Shown here: in pieces, positions 43,751-56,161 of the stretch
Position numbering within the stretch: the first letter of the stretch is position 1
Layout: each line of letters opens with the position of its first letter
NCBI GenBank assembly: GCA_949752735.1
Contig: OX457052.1
Coordinates: 32,112,483-32,176,482 of the forward strand
Reading direction: 5' to 3'
Length of the DNA stretch: 64,000 nt
From: Lumbricus terrestris
Taxonomy: Eukaryota > Annelida > Clitellata > Crassiclitellata > Lumbricidae
Translations under genes and position numbers: made by a program
Notes under the pieces: model-generated
Databases searched by the model: none
Told to the model about the DNA's origin: nothing
The model's input: the letters and a program-made list of their open reading frames with translations, nothing else

Positions 43751-44139
43751 AACACCCCATGCAAGTCGTATCTAATTACTGTGTCAGACACCACATAAAT
43801 TGTGCATCTGTGACTCTGTGTATCGTGCATACAACAGGCTAGAGGATGTAGTTCAGAAACTGTGACCATGCTGTGGCCTCGTTGTGGTATTTTGAACACC
43901 GTACGGCGTATGCAAAATAGGTCAACTGTTTGAACAATTGGCCAAATTGGGGTGGGTGCAAATGCATCATTTCCCGTTTTACCACTGACGTTTTCCCCTG
44001 CAGAAAGTATCATTATTGATATTTTGTCATGATTTCCAGGGGGGGTCACGCGACCCCCCTTGACCTATGCTGCGGGCGCCCATGCTCCTCGCCATCTTAT
44101 TATCACACAGGCAGTGACAACAACAACAGCGACAGCAGC

Positions 44140-44450
<311 letters not shown>

Positions 44451-44919
44451 CTATATACACATTAGAAACAATAATTATTATAACAAGAATATCGTTATCA
44501 GTTTTGTCGTCATCGTCATAGGCGTGAACTTGAAAAAGTGTTGTTCTTCGCTGGGTTGTGTTGCATTAGACAGCATCTGACTAAAGAGGCGTTATAAATT
44601 ATACTCATGAGTGAAGGGGCAGAGAGTCTCCACTTCAAGCACAGACAACGTGTAGGCAGGCCGTATACATGTACACTGCCATTGTACAGCGGGCAAAATC
44701 TCGACCAATGAGTGGCAGTTTCTATTTAATCTGATTTTCTGTAAATTAATAGTCTTAAAAATGATTATGGCAGATAATACGTGAGATAACATTAATGATA
44801 AATTATAAAAAAGTTTTCTTTCTGACAGCAATCTATAGACAGCCGGACACAGATACGAATAGACGGTCGTCAATCCATCGGCCATTACGTCTTGCTATCT
44901 AATTCTCTCTATATATCTG

Positions 44920-45150
44920 TCTCTGTCTGTCTCTCTCTGTGAATATCTGCCTCTCTCTGTCTCTCTTTGTCTCTGTGTCTGTCTCTCTGTCTCTTTGTGT
45001 CTGTGCCTCTGTCTCTCTCTGTCCATCTCTGTCTCTCTCTGTCTCTCTCTGTCTCTATATCTCTCTGTCTTTCTCTGTGTGTCTCTCTCTCTGTCTCTGT
45101 CTCTGTCTGTCTCTGTCCGTCTGTCTCTCTGTCTCTGTCCGTCTGTCTAC
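44920..45150. repeat. (CTGTCT)n tract
   Basis: CTGTCTCT units, degenerate. Confidence 0.9.
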
Positions 45151-45154
45151 GCGT

Positions 45155-45375
45155 GCTCGACGATGCAGAGGTTAGCGTGCTGGAAATGCAAATAGAGCAG
45201 TCGATGGTTTAAATCTGGGACAGCAGATCATCATTTAGGTTAAACAAAAAATTATCTGCATCGAGGCAGATAATAATTTCGTTAGCGATTTCTGCTCAAT
45301 CTGAATGCGCCAGCAATAGATAGATAGCAAACTCTGAGCAGATCTCCTGAAGAGGCAAGCACTATATATTATTAT
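45155..45375 (+). repeat. Degenerate tRNA-derived SINE
   Basis: GCAGAGGTTAGCGTGCTGG resembles a box-A region and GGTTTAAATCTGGGAC a box-B region of the promoter, 35 bases apart; the 3' part is CTCCTGAAGAGGCAAGCACT, the tail motif also seen at 26160-26280. Confidence 0.5.
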
Positions 45376-45664
45376 TAGGCCTATATCAATTATAGGAATG
45401 ACTGAATTAATGAACTCCGTTGTACTGAGTACATTGTCAGCACACTGTAGTTGAAAAGATGAGACGGCAAAGGAGAGGACTTTGGTTACCCGCCGCTCTT
45501 ATATGCGGGGACAAAGAAAAACAAATAGCTAACACTTCGAATACACCCATAGCTGCCTCATTGCTGTAATGGCTTTCGGACTGCATAATATTCATCTTTT
45601 TTCAGCCTTTTGTGTGCATTGCTGTGTGTATGCATGTGTTTTCATTTGCTTTTTTGTATGGCTG

Positions 45665-46610
45665 TTCCCGCCTGCCTGCTTGTTTGTCTGTCTACCTGTC
45701 TGCCTGTCTGTCTATCTATCCGCCTGCCTGCCTGCTTGTCTGTCTGCCTGCCTGCTTGTTTGTCTGTCTGCCTGTCTGTCTATCTATCTGTCTGTCTGTC
45801 TGTCCGTGTGTCTGTTTGTCTGTATGTCTGTATGTCTGTTTGTCTGTCTGTATTTTTTTGCCTTTCCATCAACATTACTGCATGGTCTATCTTTTTTCGA
45901 CCAGTAATCATTCAAATATATATATTTATGTGTATACGTATACGAATGCAGGCACGCTGCCTGCCTGTCTCTCTGTCTCCGTCTGCCTGTCTTTCCATCT
46001 GTCTCCTTTTCTCTTTCTGTCTGCCTGCATCTCTCTCTCACGGCATAATTATGTATGTTTGTGTGAATCCTCCTGCATCTATCTGTCTGTCTGTCGGTCT
46101 GCCTCTCTATCTGCCTGTATACGCTTGTATATATGTAGGCCTATGTCTGTCCTACTGCATTTGTCTGTGTCTGTTTGTCTGTCAAGTTGGTTTTGTTTGT
46201 GTGTATCCGTCTCTTTGCCCTCCTCCATTTATTTGTCTGTCTGTCTTTCTTCATGTATGCCTGTCTGTCTGTTTTCCTGTCAGTCTGTCTGTTTTTCTGT
46301 CTCTGTTTTCTGTCTATCCGTCTGTTTGTCTGTCTGTCTGTCTGTTTGTGCGTCAGTCTGTCTATTTGCGTGTCAGTCTGTTTTCTGTATGTCTGTTTGT
46401 CTGTCTGTCTGTCTGTTTTTCTGTCTGTCTGTGTGTCTGTCTGTTTCTGTCTGTCTGTATCTGTCAGTTCATTCCGATCTGTCAGTCTAATCCGTTTATT
46501 GACAGCGAACAAACAAAGAGAGAATTAATGTCAGTTTGCCTGTCTGTCTTTCTGTCGGTCTGTCCGTATGTCTGCCTGGCGCTTTCTTTGTCTGTCTCAG
46601 TCTAGACCTT
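45665..46610. repeat. (CTGT)n / (CTGC)n tract
   Basis: Nearly 1 kb of CTGTCTGC-type units with unique islands (45850-45950, 46030-46080). The 331- and 292-codon Cys/Leu/Ser/Val-rich frames here come from the four-base period and are not genes. Confidence 0.9.
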
Positions 46611-46804
46611 GCCTTACTTTCAATTTGTGGTTGCTGTCGACATTTCTGTGTATCTGTCAATTGGGAAGGCTATAGTCTTGTGTGCTGTTGCATATAATTT
46701 TATTATACATGCACACAACACATGCAGGCAGGCAGGCACGAAAACACACAAATGAAGGGGCCTACACAACAAAATTTATGGTATTATCTGTGCGCATTTG
46801 TCAA

Positions 46805-46852
46805 ATAATAACAATAATAATAATAATGATAATAATAATAATAATAATAATG

Positions 46853-46900
<48 letters not shown>

Positions 46901-46905
46901 TAGGC
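46805..46905. repeat. (AAT)n microsatellite
   Basis: About 33 units, with TGATAA variants. Confidence 0.9.
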
Positions 46906-46952
46906 TAATAATAAATAATAGTAACAATATTAGTAATAATGATGATCATTAT

Positions 46953-46954
46953 TA

Positions 46955-47016
<62 letters not shown>

Positions 47017-47050
47017 AATGTTGATGATGGTGATGATGATGATGTTGATG

Positions 47051-47103
<53 letters not shown>

Positions 47104-47195
47104 AATGTTGATGATGGTGATGATGATGATGTTGATGATGATGATGATGATGATGGTGATGATGATGTTGATGATGGTGATGGTGATGGTGATGG

Positions 47196-47236
<41 letters not shown>

Positions 47237-47270
47237 GTGATGATGATGTTGATGATGGTGATGGTGATGG

Positions 47271-47308
<38 letters not shown>

Positions 47309-47369
47309 GTGATGGTGATGGTGATGGTGATGATGATAATGTTGATGATGGTGATGGTGATGGTGGTGG

Positions 47370-47400
<31 letters not shown>

Positions 47401-47480
47401 GATGATGGTGATGGTGATGGTGATGGTGATGATGATAATGTTGATGATGGTGATGATGATGATGTTGATGATGGTTATGG

Positions 47481-47535
<55 letters not shown>

Positions 47536-47713
47536 GTTGATGATGGTGATGGTGATGGTGATGATGATGATGATGATAATGTTGATGATGGTGATGATGA
47601 TGATGTTGATGATGGTGATGGTGATGATGATGATGGTGATGGTGATGGTGATGATGATAATGTTGATGATGGTGATGATGATGATGTTGATGATGGTTAT
47701 GGTGATGATGATG

Positions 47714-47745
<32 letters not shown>

Positions 47746-47831
47746 GTTGATGATGGTGATGGTGATGATGATGATGATGATGATGATAATGTTGATGATG
47801 GTGATGATGATGATGTTGATGATGGTTATGG

Positions 47832-47866
<35 letters not shown>

Positions 47867-47966
47867 TTGATGGTGATGGTGATGATGATGATGGTGATGG
47901 TGATGGTGATGGTGATGATGATAATGTTGATGATGGTGATGATGATGATGTTGATGATGGTTATGG

Positions 47967-48028
<62 letters not shown>

Positions 48029-48124
48029 GTGATGGTGATGATGATGATGGTGATGGTGATGGTGATGGTGATGATGATAATGTTGATGATGGTGATGATG
48101 ATGATGTTGATGATGGTTATGGTG

Positions 48125-48156
<32 letters not shown>

Positions 48157-48379
48157 GTTGATGATGGTGATGGTGATGATGATGATGATGATGATAATGT
48201 TGATGATGGTGATGATGATGATGATGTTGATGATGGTTATGGTGATGATGATGATGTTGATGATGGTGATGATGATGATGATGGTGATGGTGATGGTGAT
48301 GATGATGATGGTGATGGTGATGGTGATGATGATAATGTTGATGATGGTGATGATGATGATGTTGATGATGGTTATGGTG

Positions 48380-48472
<93 letters not shown>

Positions 48473-48474
48473 AT
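46953..48474. repeat. 1.5-kb (GAT)n array with higher-order repeats
   Basis: Built from GATGAT with regularly spaced variants: GATAATGTTGATGATGGTGA, GATGTTGATGATGGTTATGG, and GGTGATGGTGAT blocks, in recurring order some ten times. It is open in two frames (poly-Asp and poly-Met types) but no exon signals or start context support a protein. Confidence 0.95.
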
Positions 48475-48479
48475 AACTG

Positions 48480-49500
48480 ACTTCCTGTTACTGATATGAT
48501 GTTGTTTATTGAGGATAATAAAAGGATTATACTAATATATAAAAAATTAAAAAATAAGAATAAGAACAACAATTAAAATTATAATAGTCGTCACCGCCAC
48601 CGCCACCGCCACCATCACCACCACCACCACCACCACCACCATCAATCATTTAAGGCAGAGTATTGTAACGTCTTCCATTATGAATCTCAACAGAACCTCG
48701 AATTTTTATATAGCCTATTATCAGGGTTTAGCCTCGTTTGATTTGCCTTTTTGCAGGTCTATCACTCGGTATATGACCTACGCTGGGAAGAAACGTAAAT
48801 TTTATTGCTTGTGGGCCCCTTATAGGCCAATGCGGCCAATAGCCTCATTGGCATAGGCCTATATATATAGACATACCCAATATTCGAAAATATGAAAGGT
48901 CTACTCAACTGTTTTAGTTTTCATTTGCTTTGATTGGCTTGTAGTCTGGTCTACTAGCATTGGCACGGTTTACGGGTGACAGGCTTAATTGACACTATAC
49001 TAGTTGGAAGGAATAGAACAATATTATTCTTTTCAGTTTCTTTGTTGTCAGCTCACCTTGATTTATCGACGAGAACAATGCCCGATGACATACGGCGTAA
49101 AGACAAGCATATTCCTGTCTTTCTTTCGTTTTTAATTGGCCAATTGGATTTTTAATGAATCACCGGTAGCTAGGGGAATCGGTTTTGTGCCGAGCCGCTC
49201 AAGGAGTCTTTCGCAGAAAACCCCCTTGGCGTTGGTCAAAGTCCAAGGCAGCTGACACCGTCGGGGCTATTAACTCGGCACGGCCTTCTATTCCTAATAT
49301 CCAGCCTAGTCTCTTGTTTGCACCTGCTAACCCCTTGGCAGGTGGCACTTATAGGCGTTAGGCCAGGAACGGCTTAATCAGCAACCCTTTGTTTTTAGAC
49401 CAAGCCCCGCCGTTGGAAAGAGTAGGGTGGTAGGGTGGTAATCGAGAGGGACCTGCAGGGAGGAGCCGGAAAAGTCCACGGAGTATCTCATTCGGACCGC
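48480..49500. other. Non-coding stretch upstream of a probable gene start
   Basis: (CCA)n at 48593-48640, then unique sequence with AGGCCTA motifs; G+C rises towards 49200-49500. It may hold upstream control sequence of the gene starting at about 49540. Confidence 0.35.
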
Positions 49501-49502
49501 TG

Positions 49503-49540
49503 GCCAATATAAATCCGAAATAATTGCTTCTAAGGTCAAC
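49503..49540 (+). promoter_or_regulatory. Probable core promoter: CCAAT and TATA-like box
   Basis: GCCAATATAAATCC at 49503-49516: the TATAAAT (49508-49514) would place the start of transcription near 49540. It precedes a CpG-containing leader and a start codon with a donor site. Inference from position only. Confidence 0.4.
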
Positions 49541-49972
49541 GTTTCCTCTCCCAGGATTATCTCGTCCCTCGCAGCCAGCTGCCTTTTGCCCTCGCCGGCT
49601 GCTGAATATTCATAGTTCCTGGAGTAGGCGCGCCGGCCACCTCATTAATATTAATCGCGCGATTTGTATTAATATATGCAGCGTCTTTGCGGCGCAGACG
49701 ACAAGCGACAACCGGCGGCCACCAGACGGCGACAGTCTTGTGGAAGCTTCGGGCGCAGGCTTTCCAGACTGCGTGCAAGGAAAAGAGTTGGAAGACGGGC
49801 TGCTACCTCCTGGAAGATAGACTGATCCACCTCGTCCATCCATCCATCCGTACACTCTGAGTTGTGGCTGTTGTGACATCGTAAATCGGGTTGCTGTCGT
49901 CGAATCGAATCGGAACGAGAGAAAATCTTCTCTTTTCGGACGGCATCATCGCGTCTTCAAAGATGGTGGGCG
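49540..49972 (+). CDS. Probable first exon: 5' leader and start codon of an unidentified gene
   Basis: CpG-rich leader followed by AAAGATGGTGGGCG, then donor GTGAGT at 49973. The only coding part would be ATG 49963 to 49972 (M-V-G plus one base, phase 1). The rest of the gene lies in later exons that I could not identify; a (GATGAC)-like acidic segment near 53300 could be one. An upstream 98-codon frame (49524-49820) in the leader is probably not coding. Confidence 0.4.
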
Positions 49973-50489
49973 GTGAGTATATATATCTAACGTCGGGCGG
50001 AGGTGCGCAGTTTACGGAAAAAATTATGTAGAGCCGTGATATAATTTATGATTTCTGTTCGTCCTTACCGCGTGTCGTTTCACGAGATTCATATTAATGA
50101 GTTTGTGTATACATCAGGCCTGTGGCGGGCCACTAATAATAGCCCTTGTTTTGAAGTGTACTTTGGTGCCTGCTTTGGGCCCTACGGTTTTCGGGAGGGT
50201 AGAGATTGTCGAAACCATATACAACAGCGTTTGTGATCATAAAGTCGTTGTGTAACGCTGCGTCGGAGTCCCACAGGAGACTAGCGAGGTCTCAAAGCGG
50301 CTATCAATATCTTATCGGTGAGACCAGAGGGATTTTCCCGTAGGGTGGGTGGAAAAGAATTGCCTTAATCAGTGAGGATCAGGCTTAGCTATGAATGATG
50401 TGTATTAGGTTGATCAATGAGTAAATCTTCCAAGCTATCTCTTCAGTCATCTGTTCCATTTGTGATTAGGCCTACATTATGTGTTGTGT

Positions 50490-50860
50490 TTGAATTAGAA
50501 CTATCTGTCTTCTGTTTATTTGACGTAGACCTATTTGTCTATTTATTATTATATTTGTCAGTTTATCATCTATTCTGATATTTGTGCATTTGTCATCTAT
50601 TGTGTAATTTGTCATCTGTTCTGTCAGTTGTCTATTTGTCATTTGTTCTGTCATCTAATGTGTCAGTTGTCTATTTGACATCTGCTCTGGCATTTGTCTA
50701 TTAATTTTGTCATATGTTCTGTCATTCATCTCATATATTCTATGAATTGTCTATTTGTAATCTGTTCTGGCCTTATTTTGTCTGTTTATTATCTACTCTG
50801 ACACTTATTTAGCCTTTTACATTTGTCATCTTTTCTGTCCATAATATATTTGACAAGTAT
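50490..50860. repeat. Degenerate TATTTGTCATCTGTTCTGTC minisatellite
   Basis: About a dozen irregular units of 20-30 bases. Confidence 0.7.
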
Positions 50861-51844
50861 CTATGTCAAGCGTACTGTTCAGCTTTCTACAGTGATCACA
50901 AAGCAAAGAACCAGCATATTCACAGGTGCTTAGTCAAAACTAAATCGATGGGTAGTAATCAATTCTTCCAGGAACCAGTCCTGCCAATCATCCATCTCGT
51001 CTGTCTCATCTCAGTCATCCTGTTAGTCATCTCATTTCTGTCAATCATCTATTCTTTCAGGTTTTTTTTCTGTCAGTCAGCTATTCAGTGTTTTGTTTGT
51101 TGCATTCTAAACATTCCAAACCAATATTTGATCAGTGCAGCAGGTGTTCGCAAAGAGACACCTGGTGGTGAAAAGTTTGTCATTTAATAAAGTCAGTGCA
51201 TCATGATGTGTCAGCTGATGATTCATAGTTCGATCATGCAATGCTTTATGGGAATTCATTCAAATATCTTAACCACTATGTCCTTTGTTTAGCATTTTGG
51301 TGATGAGCAACGTAGGTTAAAATGTCACTGCTAGTACACTTTCATCGTTAAAGGCACCAGGGCTTTTTTGGTGTGAAGTTCTACACAAAGTGAGAGAACT
51401 TCAACTTTCCAAATAAATTTGTGTAGCTGTAAAAGCATTTTTACGCAGTTAAATATAGTTGCAAAATGTTCCTTTTTATGTGATTTGGAATTGTTTATAA
51501 ATGAGGATGGAAAGAAAGAGAAGGGAGTTGGCCAATTTAAAAAAATCTTAATTAAGAAGACCTTCCAGGTAGGCCTACTTTCCTTTGGAAATAGATATCA
51601 TATAGCTAATGACATGACTTTTGGGGCACCTCTGGACTGGAAAAATATGCCTAATGAGCAATCTGGCCATTTAAATAGGAACCTCTTAGACGTATCGGCA
51701 TTTCAATGACGCATTGGCTTCTCAGTCACATTTAGACTAGTGCACGCTCATCATTTCAGTGTTAGTGAGTTGGTAGTATAATACAGATATGTTGCTTTAA
51801 AAACAGTTGTGTATCACATGTGTCTCGAGCATACATTAATGTAT

Positions 51845-51955
51845 ACATAGTGCATGTTTGCAGTGTATGTATGCAGACACATACTACATATGGTGTCTTC
51901 TAATTACCTAAATGTTGCATAAGTAAGTAAGTAAGTAATTGAGTAAGTAATACCT
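51845..51955 (+). repeat. Interspersed repeat with (TAAG)n tail, copy 1
   Basis: TGTATGCAGACACATACTA, then CTAAATGTTGCATAAGTAAG. The second copy at 58730-58840 reads TGTATGCAGAAACATACTA and CTAAATGCTGCATAAGTAAG. The simple-repeat tail suggests a retroposed element. Confidence 0.6.
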
Positions 51956-52579
51956 ACTGTCTGTATGTTTGTCTGTCTGTATTTGTCTTTCCATCATGTC
52001 CTGATGACATCCATGATGTCCTGGAATACTGCTCCAACAACATCATTTTTGAATATTGGATGTTATTTACCATTATTATTTTTTTGCTCTTATTACACAA
52101 CTTCCTTTACTGCAAAACGACAAGTCCCTATGCTAGCAACGGTTTCGAAGAATAATTATTTCGGTACTATGGTTCTTGATCCTCGTCCTCAGTGTTTATT
52201 TTATTCTAAGAAACAGGAATCTACAGTGACAAACTGAATTTTTTAGTCAGAACATCTGACTGGTTTCTGGTGGCTGGTTTACATTTTTTGCTCTTCATTC
52301 TTGCCATCAGCATTCTTCCATTTTCAGTGTTTCCACTCATTATTGCTTTTTGTCTCATCTGTCGTTGACTGTCGTCGTTTGCTTTTTTATGGCTGTCCAT
52401 CGCTTTTATTGGTAAACTGTGAACGTAAAACATTATGCGAGAAACATCCCTTTAATAAATTTGAATTTATGGAAGAAAATTGCAGAGTGCGATGATTGCT
52501 GAAATGGCCACCACTTAAACCACAAGGCATCATAATGACTTTAAAATTGTGACTTGTTGTGCTCCATCAATTTGGATGC

Positions 52580-53060
52580 ATGTAGTCAAAGAGACGATAG
52601 TCAGACACCCAGATTGCTATTTGACCAGATTGTCTCATATCCAGATAACAAGATGATCAGATAGTCAGTTTCCAAGATAGGCAGATATGTTGTCAAATAG
52701 CCAGATGGTCAGGTTGCTAGATACTCGGATAGCCAGATAGACACAAAGGTTGTGAGATACCAATATAGTCACACAGATACCAATATTGTCAAATACCAAG
52801 ATTGCCGCTAGTCAGATACCAAGATAGTTAGATAACAAGACAGTTTGATACAAAGATAGTCAGATACCATTGTTATCAGATTCCAAGATAGTCAGATACC
52901 CAGATAGTCAGATACCAAGATATCCACATATATATTCTAAGACTGTCAGATGCCAGGATAGTCAGATACCCAGAAAGTCAGTTACCCGGATAGTCAAATG
53001 GATTCCAAGACTGTCAGATACACAGATAGTCAGCTATAGACTTTCCGATACCAAGATATA
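52580..53060. repeat. Degenerate AGATAGTCAGATACCA minisatellite
   Basis: About 30 units of 14-16 bases (CCAAGATAGTCAGATA and variants). Confidence 0.85.
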
Positions 53061-53647
53061 AAGTCAGCCTAGTATTGATATTTGTTTCAAACAGAAAACA
53101 GAGAGGCAAAGTGGCATTGGTCATGTTGGGGAAAAAGCGACTTAATCTGGATAATTTCTCTTGGGCCACTGAAGCCATGAAGCCACACTTGGAGCGCGGC
53201 GGCTTACTCAGAATGCCAACCGGGTATAGACTACGAAGAGTCCGTGGAAGACAAAGAATATTCCAGAGGGAATTTCAAGACGTGGGATGCGTTTGTTCCA
53301 GGGGCTCATATGGACGATGATGGTGGTGGTGGCACTGATGCCTGTCTGGCTCCCTCTTGGCATCGTTAGTGTTTCTCCACCTGACTGCTTGCCTCTGACT
53401 CATCGTCGGATGCCTTGGTTACAGCAGCGGGATGACTGGGCAATCAGGATGTGGACTTTTGTTTTCATCGGTAATTCATGGTGTGTGGCTGGAAGCAGCT
53501 ATTGATCCATGACACACACGACGACGATCTGATGAAAGGTGAATAGCGTCCATGCATTAGACATTGCTTTCCATTCGATTCCCTTTTGTTACGTCCACAT
53601 AAATTTCCGAAGTTCCGGCATCAACAAACTTCTGAGTCACACGTTGG

Positions 53648-53793
53648 TATTAGTAGTAGTAGTAGTAGTAGCAGTAGTAATAGTAGTAGTAGTAGTAGTA
53701 GTTGTTGTTGTAGTAGTTGTAGTAGTAGTAGTGGTAGTGGTAGTGGTAGGGGTAGTGGTTGTGGTAGTGGTAGTAGTAGTAGTAGTAGTAGTG

Positions 53794-53828
<35 letters not shown>

Positions 53829-53835
53829 TGTGGTT

Positions 53836-53881
<46 letters not shown>

Positions 53882-53948
53882 CAGTAGCAGTAGCAGTAGC
53901 AGTAGCAGCAGCAGCAGCAGTAGCAGAAGCAGCAGCAGCAGTGGTGTT

Positions 53949-54011
<63 letters not shown>

Positions 54012-54018
54012 CAGTAGT

Positions 54019-54083
<65 letters not shown>

Positions 54084-54175
54084 CAGCAGCAGCAGTAGTG
54101 GTAGAGTAGTGGTAGAGTAGTGGTAGAGTAGTGGTAGAGTAGTGGTGTTAGTACTACTAGTAGTAGTAGTAGTAT
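53648..54175. repeat. (AGT)n / (AGC)n array, 0.5 kb
   Basis: AGT units with TTG and GGT variants, then AGC blocks (53880-53940, 54017-54095), then GGTAGAGTAGT units. Its right end joins TTTTCAGTTTAACGACACTG, the end of a dispersed repeat. Confidence 0.95.
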
Positions 54176-54260
54176 TTTCAGTTTAACGACACTGTGTGAT
54201 AACAAAGATCAGTAGCGTCACATGCATCCTCCTTTATCTTGGCTTGATAGAGGGTGCACA
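54176..54260 (-). repeat. Interspersed retroelement-like repeat ending GTGTCGTTAAAC, copy 3
   Basis: TTTTCAGTTTAACGACACTG, TGTGATAACAAAGATCAGTA and CCTCCTTTATCTTGGCTTG match 26955-27030 and the reverse of 23880-24075. The (ACT)n array lies at its presumed 3' end. Confidence 0.5.
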
Positions 54261-54732
54261 TGAGATCAGTGGTGGCATAGGCTGTAGACTAATAGCCTGT
54301 AGTTGTCTGTATATAGTTGACTGATACCATTAATGAACGTATTCCTGTATGCTGTTCCGGATGCTACCTCACCAAACTTAACCCTTTTGCCCCTAGATTC
54401 CTGTAACTCAATGATTAATGAACCTAAAAATCGATATATCAGGGCACAAGGGCTAAAACTGTTCTTTTTGAGGCATGCTACAGTTGAGAGTGCCTCTGAG
54501 TAGTTCACTGATATCGGGGAAAATGTGGTATTTCAAGTTACTGTTTATCATGTGTTTACTTTGATGATTGTTTCGTAATCTTCTGCTTCCTCATTTTCTG
54601 CTGTTATCCAAACCGTGCCAGACTTGTTTCCAAATGCGGAATTGCTTTGTCAGCATTTCAGCAGCAACCGAGACTTCTATGAAAGCCTCTTTCATTCTTC
54701 TCGTCTTTTGGCATCCCAATGCAGGAGCCAGG

Positions 54733-54910
54733 CAGTGCTTAAAGTGAGAAAAAATAAGTGTCTGGACGCCCCTTACCTTTCCAAAAGAAGTGCCTGGACG
54801 CTCCTTACCTTTCCAGTTAGTGCTGGCCAATAAGTGGCAGGACGGCGTTCATATTTTAAAATAAGTGCATGGACGCCGTCCATGACCGTCCAGGCACACT
54901 TTAAGCCCTG
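54733..54910 (-). mobile_element. hAT-like MITE 'CAGGGCTTAAAGTG', uninterrupted copy
   Basis: 178 bp, ends CAGTGCTTAAAGTG and CACTTTAAGCCCTG, exact 8-bp duplication GAGCCAGG (54725-54732, 54911-54918). Contains three GCGTCCAGGCAC-type units and GGACGCCGTCCATGACCG. Confidence 0.9.
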
Positions 54911-55095
54911 GAGCCAGGGCTTCTATCTCTATACAGGGCGGGCGCAGATTGAGTCCAGTGCAAAAGAAGGGGGCAATAAGCAATGAGCCAAAACTCACAT
55001 CGAAAGGGGAAAGCCGGTGTCCCTTGAGGGGAAGGCTGGCCCGTGAAGGGGGGGGAGAGGGATTAAGCCCGGTTGTTTAGGGGAATAGAAGCCCC
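54911..55095 (-). repeat. Interspersed repeat ending GCCCGCCCTGTATAGAGATA, copy 2
   Basis: Reverse relative of 42930-43140: TATCTCTATACAGGGCGGGC, GCAGATTGAGTCCAGTG, GAGCCAAAACTCACATCG, AAGGCTGGCCCGTGAAGG. Confidence 0.6.
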
Positions 55096-55714
55096 TGGCA
55101 TGAGCGGTTCGTTGAGATTTATTTCACTAAACCCTAATCGACTTTTTTTGCTTCGTCCGCGCAGTCCGCGGTTTTCTTCCGAGTCCAAATCAATTTATAT
55201 CCGTAATTTCTGATCCGCGCTGTCCGTGCCTTTCCAGTCTTCTCCAGTGGAAGCCGACTCTTTCGCATCCATCACTTCCGCTGTTCGTCTGCACATTATT
55301 GCTGCTTAGGTGGAAAGACGTCCAACACTATTCGTCGTCATATTTCATCATGCTTCGCTTCCATTCCGATAATTTTCTTCATTTTCGTGCACACCTCTTT
55401 TTTGCTTTGGGCATTCATATTTTCTTCATTTTCGTGCACACCTCTTTTTTGCTTCCAGCATTCGTATTTATACTTGCAATGTCCAACCTGTTAGCTATGT
55501 GAAGTTCCATGATATGGTGGCACCGAGAGCCAGGTATAAAGTGTAGCGACTTCTTTTGCGTAACCTCAGCATATGAGCGTGAGTGGCCAGTCCTCTCCCT
55601 CACCAGCTGTTCTTCCCATTGACGGTGAGTGTGCATATCGCAGCAGATTTGGTGCAGTTGGAGAAGAAATCTATTAAAATTGTCCTCTCAGTTTACAGTT
55701 TAGCAAACTAACCA

Positions 55715-55955
55715 TTTTCATCATTATCATCATTATCTTTACTATCATTATTATCATTATCATCATCATTATCATCATCATCTTTACCATCATTATTATC
55801 ATTATCATCAGTGTTATCATCGTTCTCTTTGCCATCATTATCATTATCATCATTATATTTGCCATCATTATTATCATTATCATCATTCTCTTTGCCATCA
55901 TTATTACTTTTATCATCTTTTTCATCATCATTATCATTATTATCTTTATCGCCCA
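55715..55955. repeat. (ATC/ATT)n array with TTTGCCATCATTATTATCAT units
   Basis: CATTATTATCATTATCATCA units with periodic CTTTGCC or CTTTACC, about 240 bases. Confidence 0.9.
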
Positions 55956-56049
55956 CACAATAGCACTGAACATACCCCTACACCACTGTGACCCACGTGC
56001 ACACCAAAATGCAGATAGCAGTTGGTTAAATAAAGAACATTCTTATGTT

Positions 56050-56125
56050 TTCTTATAAGCTGGTGCCTTGCGCTTAGCGTTGGAAAAGCACTGTAGAATT
56101 GTGGAGTTTACGACTACAATTACCA
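56050..56125 (+). repeat. Short interspersed repeat ATAAGCTGGTGCC, copy 4
   Basis: CTTATAAGCTGGTGCCTTGC, then AGCACTGTAGAATTGTGGAG and TTTACGACTACAATTACCAT; matches the three other copies. Confidence 0.5.
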
Positions 56126-56161
56126 TGCAATTATGGAATAGAAGCCGTCTGTAGTGGCATG

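Larger units (their letters stand above)
41680..44084. mobile_element. Nonautonomous element 'CATGGGCGCCCGCAG', 2.4 kb, with nested repeats
   Basis: Ends CATGGGCGCCCGCAGG and GCTGCGGGCGCCCATG are those of the 34008-34793 family; both ends continue into runs of G or C next to GGTCA / TGACC. Flanks are CTCCTCGGCGC and CTCCTCGC, an imperfect duplication. Inside: a hairpin at 41875-41910 (GGCACATGTAGGCC), the repeat at 42930-43140, AT microsatellites at 43444-43500 and a LINE-like fragment at 43560-43750. No intact gene. Confidence 0.6.
49979..52560. other. Presumed intron or intergenic sequence
   Basis: Contains the TGTCATCTGTTCTG minisatellite (50490-50860), a decayed relative of the 'CAGGGCTTTTTAA' MITE starting at about 51358 (GGTGTGAAGTTCTACAC and GATGGAAAGAAAGAGAAGG), and a repeat at 51845-51955. 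No exon recognised. Confidence 0.4.

Noticed and set aside
45610..46605. 331- and 292-codon Cys/Leu/Val/Ser-rich frames
   Set aside because: Product of CTGT/CTGC repeats; all three frames are open and have the same composition.
46939..48499. Open frames of about 513 codons (poly-Asp type and poly-Met type)
   Set aside because: They follow from a three-base repeat free of stop codons in two frames; no conserved domain, no splice sites and no unique coding sequence next to it.
53075..53505. Coding exon(s) near 53180-53379 (for example the frame with E-E-S-V-E-D-K-E-Y-S-R-G-N-F-K-T-W-D-A-F)
   Set aside because: The composition looks protein-like and an acceptor is possible, but a stop lies just upstream, no donor or homologue is evident and it borders a minisatellite; kept only as a possibility.
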